Source: Bacteroidota bacterium
GTDB taxonomy: Bacteria > Bacteroidota > Bacteroidia > Chitinophagales > Chitinophagaceae
NCBI GenBank assembly: GCA_028876495.1
Contig: JAGWRO010000058.1
Location: 1-42,836 of the forward strand
Direction: 5' to 3'
Length of the DNA stretch: 42,836 nucleotides
Every line of letters begins with the position of its first letter. Position 1 is the stretch's first letter. This document shows, in pieces, positions 7,720 to 16,477 of this stretch. The notes under the pieces were generated by a model. The model was not told where the DNA came from. It worked only from the letters and a program-made list of their open reading frames with translations, and made no database searches. The position numbers and the translations under genes are program-made.

Positions 7720-8889
7720 TTACCCAATCGCCTCTTTCATATTTTGAACAATATGCTTTACGGAAAAATCCTTAATGATTTGTAAGGAAGCAGCGCCATA
7801 TGCCTCCCTCAAATGCTCATTGTCCAATAACCGCTTCACCGCATCGCTTAATGCTCCTATATCACCTTCCTCAAATAAAAATCCATTTTCATCCTCATGT
7901 ACCAGGTCATCAGCACATCCGCAAGTCTTAGATACCACCACTGGTAAACCAAAATTCATCGCCTCATTTACTGAAAGTCCCCATGTCTCTCCCGGCCCGG
8001 AACACATCACAAATACATCCGCCGCTGCATAGTATTTCGTGATGGCCGACTGGTTGATAAACCCTGTTAAAACCACATTTTTCAAAGCATGTTCATCAAT
8101 GTAGGTTTCCATTTCTTCACGAAGCATACCCTCTCCCACCATTACCAGCGTCGTATCCCCCGGTTCCATTAAATTGAAAGCTTTTAAAAGATCCAATGGC
8201 TTTTTCTTTTCAATATATTTGCCAGTGAAAAGGATGACTTTTTTATTCACCGGCAAACCGAGTTCTTGTTTTATGGCGTACTTATCTTTTAAAACAGCAG
8301 CCTCCTTTTGAAACCAATCATTATCTACCGCGTAAGGCGTATAGATCAATCGAGACGGCTTTACTCCATAATATTCAAAAAAAAGCCTGCTCTGCTTGCC
8401 TATATAAAGAAATTTACTAACGAAAGGGAAAAGAAAAAACTTCAAAATAAGTTTCTTTACTGTACGTAATTTCCGGTTTTTGAGCAACTCCTGGTTCAAA
8501 GGGTTTTCTGCCCTTAACCATACTTTTTTGCCTGATAATTTCGCAGTTATTATTACCAGTAAATTAGAAAAGTAACTCCAGCCGTTGACAATAACTATGG
8601 AAGAATTACTTTGAAACAGGGTTTTTATTACAGAAGGATTTACCACATCCCACATCCTGTTGGATAAGGATTTTCTTTTGGAAAGATTTTTAAGAAAAGT
8701 ATAGTAATACCCCTCAAGCAATGGGGTGTCCCATTGTACGTTCCTGCCAAAGCCAACGTCCACATTACCTTTAACACTGGCATCAGAAAAATAATAAACC
8801 TGCAGGTCAAATTCCTTATTCATCTCTTTTAACAGCGGGGAAAAATATTGAATGGGATGGCTTAAATAATAAGATATTTTAAGTTTCAA
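7720..8889 (-). CDS. GT4-family glycosyltransferase
   Basis: This 389-residue GT-B enzyme begins MKLKISYYLSHPIQYFSPLL, a familiar N-terminus in this family. The domain linker is followed by KVILFTGKYIEKKKPLDLLKAF near 215-235. The retaining GT4 donor site is GETWGLSVNEAMNFGLPVVVS. It probably transfers a hexose or related residue during assembly of the lipid-linked glycan. Its start lies 2 nt after the stop of the upstream GT-A gene, so the two are surely cotranscribed. Downstream, the operon is interrupted by the family B repeats. Confidence 0.9.
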   Translation of the reverse strand: MKLKISYYLSHPIQYFSPLLKEMNKEFDLQVYYFSDASVKGNVDVGFGRNVQWDTPLLEGYYYTFLKNLSKRKSLSNRMWDVVNPSVIKTLFQSNSSIVIVNGWSYFSNLLVIITAKLSGKKVWLRAENPLNQELLKNRKLRTVKKLILKFFLFPFVSKFLYIGKQSRLFFEYYGVKPSRLIYTPYAVDNDWFQKEAAVLKDKYAIKQELGLPVNKKVILFTGKYIEKKKPLDLLKAFNLMEPGDTTLVMVGEGMLREEMETYIDEHALKNVVLTGFINQSAITKYYAAADVFVMCSGPGETWGLSVNEAMNFGLPVVVSKTCGCADDLVHEDENGFLFEEGDIGALSDAVKRLLDNEHLREAYGAASLQIIKDFSVKHIVQNMKEAIG

Positions 8890-8891
8890 TT

Positions 8892-9716
8892 TTAGTAATT
8901 AACCTGCCTATTTTTTAAAGAATATAAGCCAAACTCTTCACGCAATTTTTGAGTGATCAATTTCCCGAAAAGTATTTTCTTTAGCAATAGTTTTATTGAA
9001 TTTGCTGAGATGATATTCTTCACTTCGGAGTAATTGTTGCTATGGATCAAATAAATTACAGCGTAAAACGGGACTTCTTCTAATTTTTCTTTTTCAAAAT
9101 CAATTAACCGCTGATACGTATAAACATGACTTTGAAATAAACTGTAATCAAATAAATTGAAATTGCTGGTAAAATCAGGAATCTTAACGAGGTCTGCTCT
9201 TATAATATGCGTACTGCCATTCATTTGCCAGATATTTTTATTTTTAATGGCTAAAACTTCATTTTCTTCGTATACAAATCCTTTGACTATCCTCCAGCCT
9301 GGCACATTTTTTTCGGGATAATTACTGATAAAAGAAGCAAGTTTAGATGAAACAAGATCATCACTATCTACTCCCATCAAATAGGTACATCCTAACGATT
9401 TTGCCATTTGGCATCCCAAAATAATTTTCCGCGATTTGTCCATCATTCTTTCCGCAAATACTGGTGAATACCATTGCTTACGATCCTCCCAATCAGTAAT
9501 CTGAGCGACTGTCACTTCTTCATAGGGGAAATGCAAATAATTAAGGTTTTCATGTTCATAATTAATTTCAGGCTTATCGGTATAAACAATTATTAATTTA
9601 AATCCATTGGAATCCTGGTTACAAACAGACCTGGCCGTCCTTTCCAGAACAAGATTATCCAATGGCCAGTTCTTAGAGTATTTTTTTGGTTTAACAGGAA
9701 CTATAAAACCTATCAA
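8892..9716 (-). CDS. GT-A-type glycosyltransferase (putative rhamnosyl-transferase-like), paralogue 1
   Basis: This 274-residue protein starts MIGFIVPVKPK and carries a DSDD metal/nucleotide-binding motif at 117-120 inside TYLMGVDSDD. It resembles the small group annotated as putative rhamnosyl transferase or GT-A-like proteins in Bacteroidota glycan loci. The segment NGSTHIIRADLV follows at about 165-180. The next gene upstream encodes a close paralogue: by eye about 60% of the first 120 residues are identical, and DSDD sits at the same position. A recent tandem duplication is likely. Donor and acceptor are unknown. Confidence 0.82.
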   Translation of the reverse strand: MIGFIVPVKPKKYSKNWPLDNLVLERTARSVCNQDSNGFKLIIVYTDKPEINYEHENLNYLHFPYEEVTVAQITDWEDRKQWYSPVFAERMMDKSRKIILGCQMAKSLGCTYLMGVDSDDLVSSKLASFISNYPEKNVPGWRIVKGFVYEENEVLAIKNKNIWQMNGSTHIIRADLVKIPDFTSNFNLFDYSLFQSHVYTYQRLIDFEKEKLEEVPFYAVIYLIHSNNYSEVKNIISANSIKLLLKKILFGKLITQKLREEFGLYSLKNRQVNY

Positions 9717-9751
9717 AAGCTAAAATTAATTACAGTAATAAGAAAGTGTTT

Positions 9752-10567
9752 TTATATACTGGTGTACAATTTATACAAACCAAACTCCTTCTTCATTTTT
9801 CGACCAACAAGCTTTCCTTTCAAAAGCTTTTTTGCCAGCAGCCTGATCGGTTTTCCCGTAACGAACTTTTTTATGGATGAGTAATTATTTTTGTGCACGA
9901 GGTAAATAACTCCATAAAAGGGAAGGGTTTGCAATGTTTGATTATTTACATGAATTAATCGTTGATACGTGTACGCATGATTCTCAAATAAACTATAGCT
10001 CCAGAATTTAAAATCAGTTTCAAAATCAGGCACATCTACCAGGTCAGCCCTGATGATATGTGTACTTCCGTTAATAAACCATATCTTATGATTTTTGATC
10101 GCTATCATACTGTTGTCCTCATATAGATATCCGTCATTTATCCTCCATCCGGCAATATTCTCACCAGCATTTTCTGCTACGAAAGCCGCCAGTTTACACG
10201 AAACAAGGTCATCGCTATCCACTCCCATTAAATAGGTGCACTTCAATTCCTTTGCTTTTTGGCAACCCAAAGCGATCTTCCTGCCCTTGTCCATCATCCT
10301 TTCTGCAACTATCGGGCTGTGCCATTTTTTCCTTTCTTCCCAATCGATTAATTTATGGTGACTGACCATGATATATGAGAAATGGATGTAATGAATATTT
10401 TTATGCGAAAAATTAATTTCGGGTTTATCGGTATAAACAATGATCAATTTAAAATCATCAATTTCCTGGTTGCAAATCGAGCGCGCCGTTCTTTCCAAAA
10501 GCAGGTTGTCTAACTCCCAGTTTTTTGAAAACTGTTTAGGTTTAACAGGTACTATAAATCCAATCAT
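9752..10567 (-). CDS. GT-A-type glycosyltransferase (putative rhamnosyl-transferase-like), paralogue 2
   Basis: This 271-residue protein is collinear with its neighbour at 8892-9716. It shares the MIGFIVPVKPK start, LERTARS near 24-30, IIVYTDKPEIN, ERMMDK, DSDD at 117-120 and NGSTHIIRADLV. The C-terminal third diverges more. The duplicated pair may add two consecutive identical residues, or may have split in acceptor specificity. Spacing to both neighbours is short (35 and 21 nt), consistent with one transcript. Specificity cannot be read from sequence. Confidence 0.82.
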   Translation of the reverse strand: MIGFIVPVKPKQFSKNWELDNLLLERTARSICNQEIDDFKLIIVYTDKPEINFSHKNIHYIHFSYIMVSHHKLIDWEERKKWHSPIVAERMMDKGRKIALGCQKAKELKCTYLMGVDSDDLVSCKLAAFVAENAGENIAGWRINDGYLYEDNSMIAIKNHKIWFINGSTHIIRADLVDVPDFETDFKFWSYSLFENHAYTYQRLIHVNNQTLQTLPFYGVIYLVHKNNYSSIKKFVTGKPIRLLAKKLLKGKLVGRKMKKEFGLYKLYTSI

Positions 10568-10588
10568 TAGAAACTTTTGTCTTAAAAG

Positions 10589-11806
10589 TTAACAGTAATA
10601 TGAAATGATTTCTTCAACATCCTTTTCAGGATTTTCAGGGTAAGTAAAAGCCGGTTGCCATCCTTTCTTTTTCAAATCATAAGCTTTATCGATGGTTGCA
10701 GCAAGGTCCCTGGCATTGTCATACTCAAAAAGAAAGCCGTTGATACCATCTGTAACCATGTCCATGTTTCCTTTTGAGTTTGATGCAATTACCGGTACGT
10801 GCTCAAAAAATGCTTCCTGCAAAATCATTGAATACATTTCGGTACAAACACTTGGTAGAATTAAAAAGTCGTAATTCGTTAATAATATTAAGAGCTTTTC
10901 TCTTGGCATTACCCCTTTATAGTTAAAAGCATATTCTTTGTTACATGCATTGAAATATTCTTTATCTACTTTGTTTCCAAAAACATCCAATTCGATATTT
11001 TTGGAAGCAATTCGATTCATTGCCTTGCAAAGGAGATGCAAACCTTTTTGTTTTTCAACGCGCCCTGCAAATACCATTTTCTTAGAAATATCAACGCTGC
11101 TTTCGGGCAACGGGGTATTTGTTGTTTTCGCTATCGGTGGAAACTTCTTAATCTTTGCTGAATTTATCCCGTTATCTTCTAAAATTTTCCTGAACCAATC
11201 TGCAACTACAAAAACAATGTCGCAGGTATCTATCAATTCGTTTAATCCCTTTCTGCTTAATTGGATATTTGCTTTGATCTTTTTTATTGGCGGTAACATC
11301 TTAATAGCCGGTATCGACAGATCTATTAGTGAATTCTTAATATCCCAACCCGCATTTTTAGTATAATTCATTTTTTCAGCAAGCAGGCAATTCAAACATC
11401 TTTCAGTGGACGAAAAATTATTACAATCTTCTATTCCGCGATAACGAAAATCAGCTTTATAACAGGTGAAATAAGGTAAGTGAAATGTGAAATATACTTT
11501 ATTACAATATTCCCTTGCTTTTGTAAACCAGGGAATTTCAATACCCCCGAATGCAGAATATTCATGAAAATGACAAATGTCGAAATCTCCTTTATGCAAA
11601 AGGTTTTCAAAGTTAAACAGGCTCCCGTTCATGTAGTTTACGTTCACACCATCATAGAAATAATCAGCATTTTCTATTACGTTTAATGCGGCAACTTCTA
11701 CTATTATTTGGTGCTGCAATAAAACGGTTGCAACCCAATGAACATAATTTTCAATGCCTCCATTTTTGCCTGGAAGATAATTACCTGTTACAAATAAAAT
11801 CTTCAA
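10589..11806 (-). CDS. GT4-family glycosyltransferase with Cys-rich insert
   Basis: This 405-residue GT-B protein starts with MKILFVTGNYLPGKNGGIENYV, the Gly-rich acceptor-side loop typical of GT4. Around residues 125-145 it has a Cys cluster (DCNNFSSTERCLNC) that may bind metal. This insert is known in some GT4 proteins. KKMVFAGRVEKQKGLHLL marks the start of the C-terminal domain, and the donor site is PSVCTEMYSMILQEAFFEHVPVIAS. The protein probably acts at the cytoplasmic membrane face. A 49-nt gap separates it from the upstream GT2 gene. Confidence 0.88.
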   Translation of the reverse strand: MKILFVTGNYLPGKNGGIENYVHWVATVLLQHQIIVEVAALNVIENADYFYDGVNVNYMNGSLFNFENLLHKGDFDICHFHEYSAFGGIEIPWFTKAREYCNKVYFTFHLPYFTCYKADFRYRGIEDCNNFSSTERCLNCLLAEKMNYTKNAGWDIKNSLIDLSIPAIKMLPPIKKIKANIQLSRKGLNELIDTCDIVFVVADWFRKILEDNGINSAKIKKFPPIAKTTNTPLPESSVDISKKMVFAGRVEKQKGLHLLCKAMNRIASKNIELDVFGNKVDKEYFNACNKEYAFNYKGVMPREKLLILLTNYDFLILPSVCTEMYSMILQEAFFEHVPVIASNSKGNMDMVTDGINGFLFEYDNARDLAATIDKAYDLKKKGWQPAFTYPENPEKDVEEIISYYC

Positions 11807-11855
11807 AATAAATCACTGCTTTTAATGTGGAAATTGACTACTGAGCTTACATTTA

Positions 11856-12707
11856 TCAAAGCAGGTCTTTCAGTTTTATTCCTGATATCCTAAAAGCCCG
11901 GAATGTCTTTTTGATCTCACCTGTATTCTTAATATTTCTTAAAAAGGAGAGCATATTGGCACGGGCGCTTTTCTTTAAAATATTATTTTTCTCTTCCTTT
12001 GTCAAAGGCAGATCAGTTCTCTGCATCAGGTCTGCAAGGTACCTGTGGCCATCACACAGGTAACTGAAGGTATTGTTGATTTCCTGCTGCTCATGTCTCC
12101 GGTAATTCAAATAATCATAAGGAAGTAATAAAATGTTAGTATTGGCAGCAGCTTTCACATTATAATATTTATCTCCTATCGGACCATATTTTTCAGGAAA
12201 CCCACCTATTGATTTAAAATAGGAGGATTCTATAACAGTTCCTCCGGGTCCTATATTTAAAAAACCTTCTTTAAAATAATTGTTGCGAATGCTATCTTCG
12301 GGCTTCATAACTGTAGGCGTATGCAGGTCGCCTTTTTGGTATATGGTACTAAATTTCACTTCCGGGTGCGCCATAAATTGGGTAACCACATATTCAATAG
12401 CATCCGGTTTTATGGTATCGTCAGAATCTACCCAAAATATCAACCACCCGTTTGCTAGCGAAGCTGCCTTATTCCTGTTAGGAAACTGACCAAGGTTATT
12501 TTCATTAACATACACTTTTATGCGATCGTCTTTTTTGCCATAGCTCTTTGCTATGGTTACTGTATCATCTACAGAGGCATCATCCACAACAATCAACTCG
12601 AAATTTTTATAAGTAGAATTCAGTACACTTTCTATTGCTTCTGCTATATATTTTTTACGATTATAGGCAGTCATCAAAACACTTACTAACGGCTGATCGC
12701 CTGGCAT
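11856..12707 (-). CDS. GT2-family glycosyltransferase
   Basis: The reading frame opens at 12743. The preferred start is the internal Met at 12705-12707, giving 283 residues. This leaves PLVSVLMTAYN near the N-terminus, as in the paralogue upstream, and removes an overlap with that gene. From that start the inverting GT2 motifs are ELIVVDDASVDDT at about 37-50 and DSDD at 94-97. The acceptor-side region contains GPGGTVIESSYF. The protein is a soluble or membrane-associated cytoplasmic transferase. It is clearly related to the adjacent 12710-13558 product (shared EENLG/NENNLG, PNRNKAASLA and DSDD), so the two form a tandem duplicate pair. Confidence 0.9.
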   Translation of the reverse strand: MPGDQPLVSVLMTAYNRKKYIAEAIESVLNSTYKNFELIVVDDASVDDTVTIAKSYGKKDDRIKVYVNENNLGQFPNRNKAASLANGWLIFWVDSDDTIKPDAIEYVVTQFMAHPEVKFSTIYQKGDLHTPTVMKPEDSIRNNYFKEGFLNIGPGGTVIESSYFKSIGGFPEKYGPIGDKYYNVKAAANTNILLLPYDYLNYRRHEQQEINNTFSYLCDGHRYLADLMQRTDLPLTKEEKNNILKKSARANMLSFLRNIKNTGEIKKTFRAFRISGIKLKDLL

Positions 12708-12709
12708 AT

Positions 12710-13558
12710 TCAAATCTTTATTCTTACAGTAAAAAGCAAGCATTTCAAATACGCGCCTGCCTGCTTAAAATTAAAATGCCTAATCCCTGACAATATAAAA
12801 CGGGTATATCTTTGTATCCGCTGATTACGAATCTGCTTTATTTGTTCGTTTACTAACGGGCATTTTGCTACCAACAAATATTTCCATTTTATTTTTTCTC
12901 TTTCTACAATATAGACCTGCGATTCTGCAAGTTCCTGTTCCGCATGGATCCTTTGCCATACAAGCCCGCTTTGCATCAGTACTACCTGGTATTGTAAACC
13001 CATCCTGTACCACATATCAGTATCGCTGGTCATCCGGGAAGGTTTAAACCCTTTCATTTTATCAAAAGCTGATTTTACAAAAATGGAAGTGAGCGGGCCC
13101 TTATGAAATAATCCCGGCCCGAAAAAATGATATTCATACGCTTCTTTCGGATTAAGCAAAAAAGGGAATGGCTTTTCAGCATCCGGTTTTAAGGAACACA
13201 ACCCAAACCCGGCACCAGGGAAACGTTCCATACTATTCACCATTATTTCCAAACCATATGGATAAATATAATCGTCACTGTCTACATACTTTAAATATTT
13301 TCCTTTCGCAAGTGAGGCTGCTTTGTTCCTGTTTGGATAATCTCCAAGGTTTTCTTCGTTGATGAATAATTGAATCCTGGAATCTTTTGCAGCATATTTT
13401 TTTACGATGTTCACTGTTTCATCAGTTGAGGCGTCATCCAAAATTATTAATTCAAAATTGGAATAGGTGGAAGCAAGTACACTTTTAATGGCAAAGCCAA
13501 TGTATTTTTCACGGTTATGGGCAGTCATTAACACGCTTACCAAAGGTGAATTATTCAT
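12710..13558 (-). CDS. GT2-family glycosyltransferase
   Basis: This 282-residue protein has the canonical GT2 layout. The N-terminus reads PLVSVLMTAHNREKYIG, followed by LDDASTDETV near 40-49 and DSDD at 93-96. A C-terminal acceptor region contains MTSDTDMWYRMG. It shares motif order and wording with the downstream GT2, indicating duplication. Its start overlaps the end of the upstream GT4 gene by 8 nt, so translation is probably coupled. The sugar it transfers cannot be deduced. Confidence 0.9.
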   Translation of the reverse strand: MNNSPLVSVLMTAHNREKYIGFAIKSVLASTYSNFELIILDDASTDETVNIVKKYAAKDSRIQLFINEENLGDYPNRNKAASLAKGKYLKYVDSDDYIYPYGLEIMVNSMERFPGAGFGLCSLKPDAEKPFPFLLNPKEAYEYHFFGPGLFHKGPLTSIFVKSAFDKMKGFKPSRMTSDTDMWYRMGLQYQVVLMQSGLVWQRIHAEQELAESQVYIVEREKIKWKYLLVAKCPLVNEQIKQIRNQRIQRYTRFILSGIRHFNFKQAGAYLKCLLFTVRIKI

Positions 13559-14777
13559 TATTTATAAATGCAGATAGATCATTGCCAATAATATTCCAGT
13601 CATATTTCCTTTCCACCAGTTGCCTGGCATTTTTTTGTATCAGCAATCGTTGTTCTTTATCTTTTAACAAGTGAATAATTTGTTGTGCAAATAATTTTTC
13701 CTCATCGGCGATTATAATATCAACGCCATCTGTATAACCGATCCCTTCGGCACCCTGCGAAGTAGACACAACAGGTACTCCATAGCTCATCGCTTCCAGT
13801 ATTTTTAGCCTCGTTCCGCTCCCCGTTTTTAAAGGAACTATTGAAATAGCAGACTGATTATAAAAAGGTTTTACATCCTCCACTAGTCCTGTAAAAAGCA
13901 AGTCTTCATCATTTAATATTTCACCCATTCCTGCAGGTAATGTTCCGCTGCCCAAGACCACTAATTTCAAACCGGGGAACTCCGTCTTAACCATTGGCCA
14001 GATAAAAGGGTAAAACCAAAAAAGACCTTCACTATTGGGTTTGGCGCTTAGGTAGCCGCAAAATAAAAGGTAGCCGGGTTTATCGCAGCGTACTCCTTTG
14101 TCGTACAATTTCTCACCTACACTTACTCCGTTAGGAATGACACAGATGTCCAGCCTTTCATTGTTCAAGCGGTTAAAATCATCTCTGTCCTTGTCGCTGC
14201 ACGCAAGTACCGCATCCACCGTTTTATATAATTGGCTTTCAGTTTTCCTGGTATGTAAATACCGGCTTTTACTAATTTCCTTTCTATCGAGAAATGCTGC
14301 ATCCAAATTCGTATTTACGTTATGCGCATCAAAAATGATCTTTACTTTTTTATCGTACCTCCTTATGAGGCTTACCGCATTGAGTGTGGCAGGGCTTTCT
14401 AAAATAACGGTATCAAATTTTTCTTTTTGAAGCAATGTTTTTACAATGGGGTAATACGCAAGATAGTTTCCATCTGCAGGCCCCTTTAAATTCCTTTTAT
14501 ACCATCGATATCTCAACGCTTTCTGCATTTTCTGCGGCAAAATACTGAAAATATCTTTTGGCTTTGGGTTTTCGTTTGCACTTAAAACAGTTATATTTTC
14601 AATAGCCGGGTATTCACTTTTTACCGGTAGAAATTCATTGGTCTTCTGCCTGGAAATCACTGTCAATTCAGTATACTTTGCCAGTTGGTGGATAATATTG
14701 AAAAACCTTTGCATGCCGCCGTTAATGGGTGGGTAGAGGTTTTCAAAGGGAACAATTATAAGTACTCTCTTCTTCAA
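13551..14777 (-). CDS. GT4-family glycosyltransferase (Glyco_trans_4 type)
   Basis: This 408-residue GT-B protein begins MKKRVLIIVPFENLYPPINGG, with the acceptor-domain loop NGGMQRFFNI. FDAHNVNTNLD lies near 165-175. The C-terminal donor site is KTGSGTRLKILEAMSYGVPVVS, with the Glu-x7 spacing of GT4. The form SGTRLKILEAMAYG is common in exopolysaccharide enzymes transferring hexoses. Its gene follows the FkbM gene by 9 nt and overlaps the next GT2 gene by 8 nt, so it lies in a tightly packed operon. Confidence 0.9.
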   Translation of the reverse strand: MKKRVLIIVPFENLYPPINGGMQRFFNIIHQLAKYTELTVISRQKTNEFLPVKSEYPAIENITVLSANENPKPKDIFSILPQKMQKALRYRWYKRNLKGPADGNYLAYYPIVKTLLQKEKFDTVILESPATLNAVSLIRRYDKKVKIIFDAHNVNTNLDAAFLDRKEISKSRYLHTRKTESQLYKTVDAVLACSDKDRDDFNRLNNERLDICVIPNGVSVGEKLYDKGVRCDKPGYLLFCGYLSAKPNSEGLFWFYPFIWPMVKTEFPGLKLVVLGSGTLPAGMGEILNDEDLLFTGLVEDVKPFYNQSAISIVPLKTGSGTRLKILEAMSYGVPVVSTSQGAEGIGYTDGVDIIIADEEKLFAQQIIHLLKDKEQRLLIQKNARQLVERKYDWNIIGNDLSAFINNE

Positions 14778-14786
14778 ATGATTTGC

Positions 14787-15551
14787 TTATACTTTTATGG
14801 CGGTCACAATGCCAAAGGAAGCCGAAAGCGGGTTATGGATGAGGATCTTAAAATTCAACTTTTCCAATATCCTTTTAATATCATCAAACGAACTTCCTTC
14901 CCTTGCCCAAAGATGATATTCCATTGTCAGCGACCTGATTTTTTTCCAACTGTCTTCATCTTCCAGTAATTCCCATTCTGCTCCTTCACAATCAAGTTTC
15001 AACAGATCAATATTTCCGCCGGCTCTTTCAATCACCTTTTTAAAAGCAGTACCTGCTATTTCACCATTTAAAGAAACTTTGGTCGTATTCTGCAAGTCAG
15101 TCTCGCCAAAGGCTAATTCAACCTTGCAATCTTTTTTTGTAACAGCTTCGTACCAGGCGTTCGCATTTAATTGCATTGAATTATGATCCAACACATTTTT
15201 TAGTTGCTTATTGGGCTCATAACAGAAAATTTTAGCCTTAGGAAATTGTTGCCGGGCTGCAATAGTAAACAACCCCTGGTTGGCACCAATATCAAGAATT
15301 GTAGTTACGCCTTGCAAATGCTTCTTTAGTTCTTTAAGATGGTAACCATCATTGATACAAATCTCCCGGAATTCGTATGTGAAGTATCGGTGCCTACTAT
15401 CTAAAAATTTAAATTCTTTATAAGTTCCGTTTATCTTAAGCCGGGTTGGAATTTTAATATCAGAACTTTTAAGGTAAAATATTCCTATCGAAGAATACCT
15501 CAACCGAAGCCGCAATCCGTTGTATTTTGTTTCTAAAAACCCCATTGTCAT
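14787..15551 (-). CDS. FkbM-family SAM-dependent methyltransferase
   Basis: This 254-residue protein has SAM motif I ILDIGANQGLF at about 85-95, motif II-like IFCYEPN and the FkbM signature LLKLDCEGAEWELL near 180-193. The family O-methylates hydroxyl groups on sugars and macrolides. In a surface-glycan locus a sugar hydroxyl is the likely target. The start overlaps the stop of the upstream GT2 gene as ATGA (15548-15551), so the two are translationally coupled. It is one of five FkbM proteins in this window and is not closely similar to the others in its N-terminal 80 residues. Confidence 0.9.
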   Translation of the reverse strand: MTMGFLETKYNGLRLRLRYSSIGIFYLKSSDIKIPTRLKINGTYKEFKFLDSRHRYFTYEFREICINDGYHLKELKKHLQGVTTILDIGANQGLFTIAARQQFPKAKIFCYEPNKQLKNVLDHNSMQLNANAWYEAVTKKDCKVELAFGETDLQNTTKVSLNGEIAGTAFKKVIERAGGNIDLLKLDCEGAEWELLEDEDSWKKIRSLTMEYHLWAREGSSFDDIKRILEKLNFKILIHNPLSASFGIVTAIKV

Positions 15552-16477
15552 TTTCTCAATTTCAGAAATTGTAAGGGGCGCAGAATAAACTTGCCTAATT
15601 TATAACTTATACTTTGCTGGTAAACCCTATGCGTTTCATTGAGCGCTTTTATTGTTTCAGCAAGTGCCTCTTCACAGGCGTCCAGTTCCAACGACTTAAG
15701 CGCATAGGGATCTCCGTTATTTAAAATATCAATTCCCTCATGAACATCTTTATAGATAATTTTTGATAACAATTGCACAGAATAATTGTATTTGGGATTT
15801 TCCCCGGTAGACGAGATTTCAGTTAATGAACCTTCTCTCACGGTATAATTGTATAATGGCTTATCAACAGTAATTCCTTTAAAATCTTTCAATATCCTGT
15901 ATATCCATTGGATATCTTCTGCTACCCTGCCCGCAAAAAAAGGATGATAGCCCCCGGTTTTTTCCAATGCCGCTTTTGAAATCATCATGGTTGGGCAATT
16001 GGTAGGGGAAGTACCTGCTTCCCTTTTGTAGGAATAGTTCAAAAATTCATTCTTCAATTCTTTATCTGTCAAAGATATTTTTTCCGGTAAACCATTCTTT
16101 TCTCCTGTATACCTGTAATTGGTAAAACAAATTCCAAGATCAGGATCATGTAAGAATTGTTCCACTTGTTCTTTTATGCGGGTAGGCTCCGACCAATCAT
16201 CTGCATCCTGGAAGGCGATATAATCACCTTGAACTTTTTGTAACACCTCATTTACTGCCCCTACCTTTTTTGTGTTTTTGGTAAATGAAATTACCCTGAT
16301 GCGGTCATCCTCAAACGAGTTTATTTTTTCCACTGTATCATCAGTTGAAGCATCATCAATCAACCAGAGTTCAAGGTTAGTATAATCCTGTTTCAAAATA
16401 GAATTAACCGCCCTTTCAACCAATGCCGAAACATTGTAGCAGGGAATTAAGACAGAAACAAGAGGTTCGTTTTTCAA
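15548..16477 (-). CDS. GT2-family glycosyltransferase
   Basis: This 309-residue protein carries PLVSVLIPCYN at the N-terminus, LIDDASTDDTVE near 39-50 and DADD at 91-94. CPTMMISKAALEKTGGY and AEDIQWIYRI (the catalytic-base region, ED) follow near 160-195. The C-terminal helix is basic (KLGKFILRPLQFLKLRK), suggesting membrane association. It overlaps both neighbours by 4-nt ATGA junctions. It probably extends the glycan chain, but the donor is unknown. Confidence 0.92.
   Translation of the reverse strand: MKNEPLVSVLIPCYNVSALVERAVNSILKQDYTNLELWLIDDASTDDTVEKINSFEDDRIRVISFTKNTKKVGAVNEVLQKVQGDYIAFQDADDWSEPTRIKEQVEQFLHDPDLGICFTNYRYTGEKNGLPEKISLTDKELKNEFLNYSYKREAGTSPTNCPTMMISKAALEKTGGYHPFFAGRVAEDIQWIYRILKDFKGITVDKPLYNYTVREGSLTEISSTGENPKYNYSVQLLSKIIYKDVHEGIDILNNGDPYALKSLELDACEEALAETIKALNETHRVYQQSISYKLGKFILRPLQFLKLRK

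Noticed and set aside
10938-11366. 142-residue plus-strand ORF
   Set aside because: It is antisense to a motif-complete GT4 gene and has no domain-like features or start signal.
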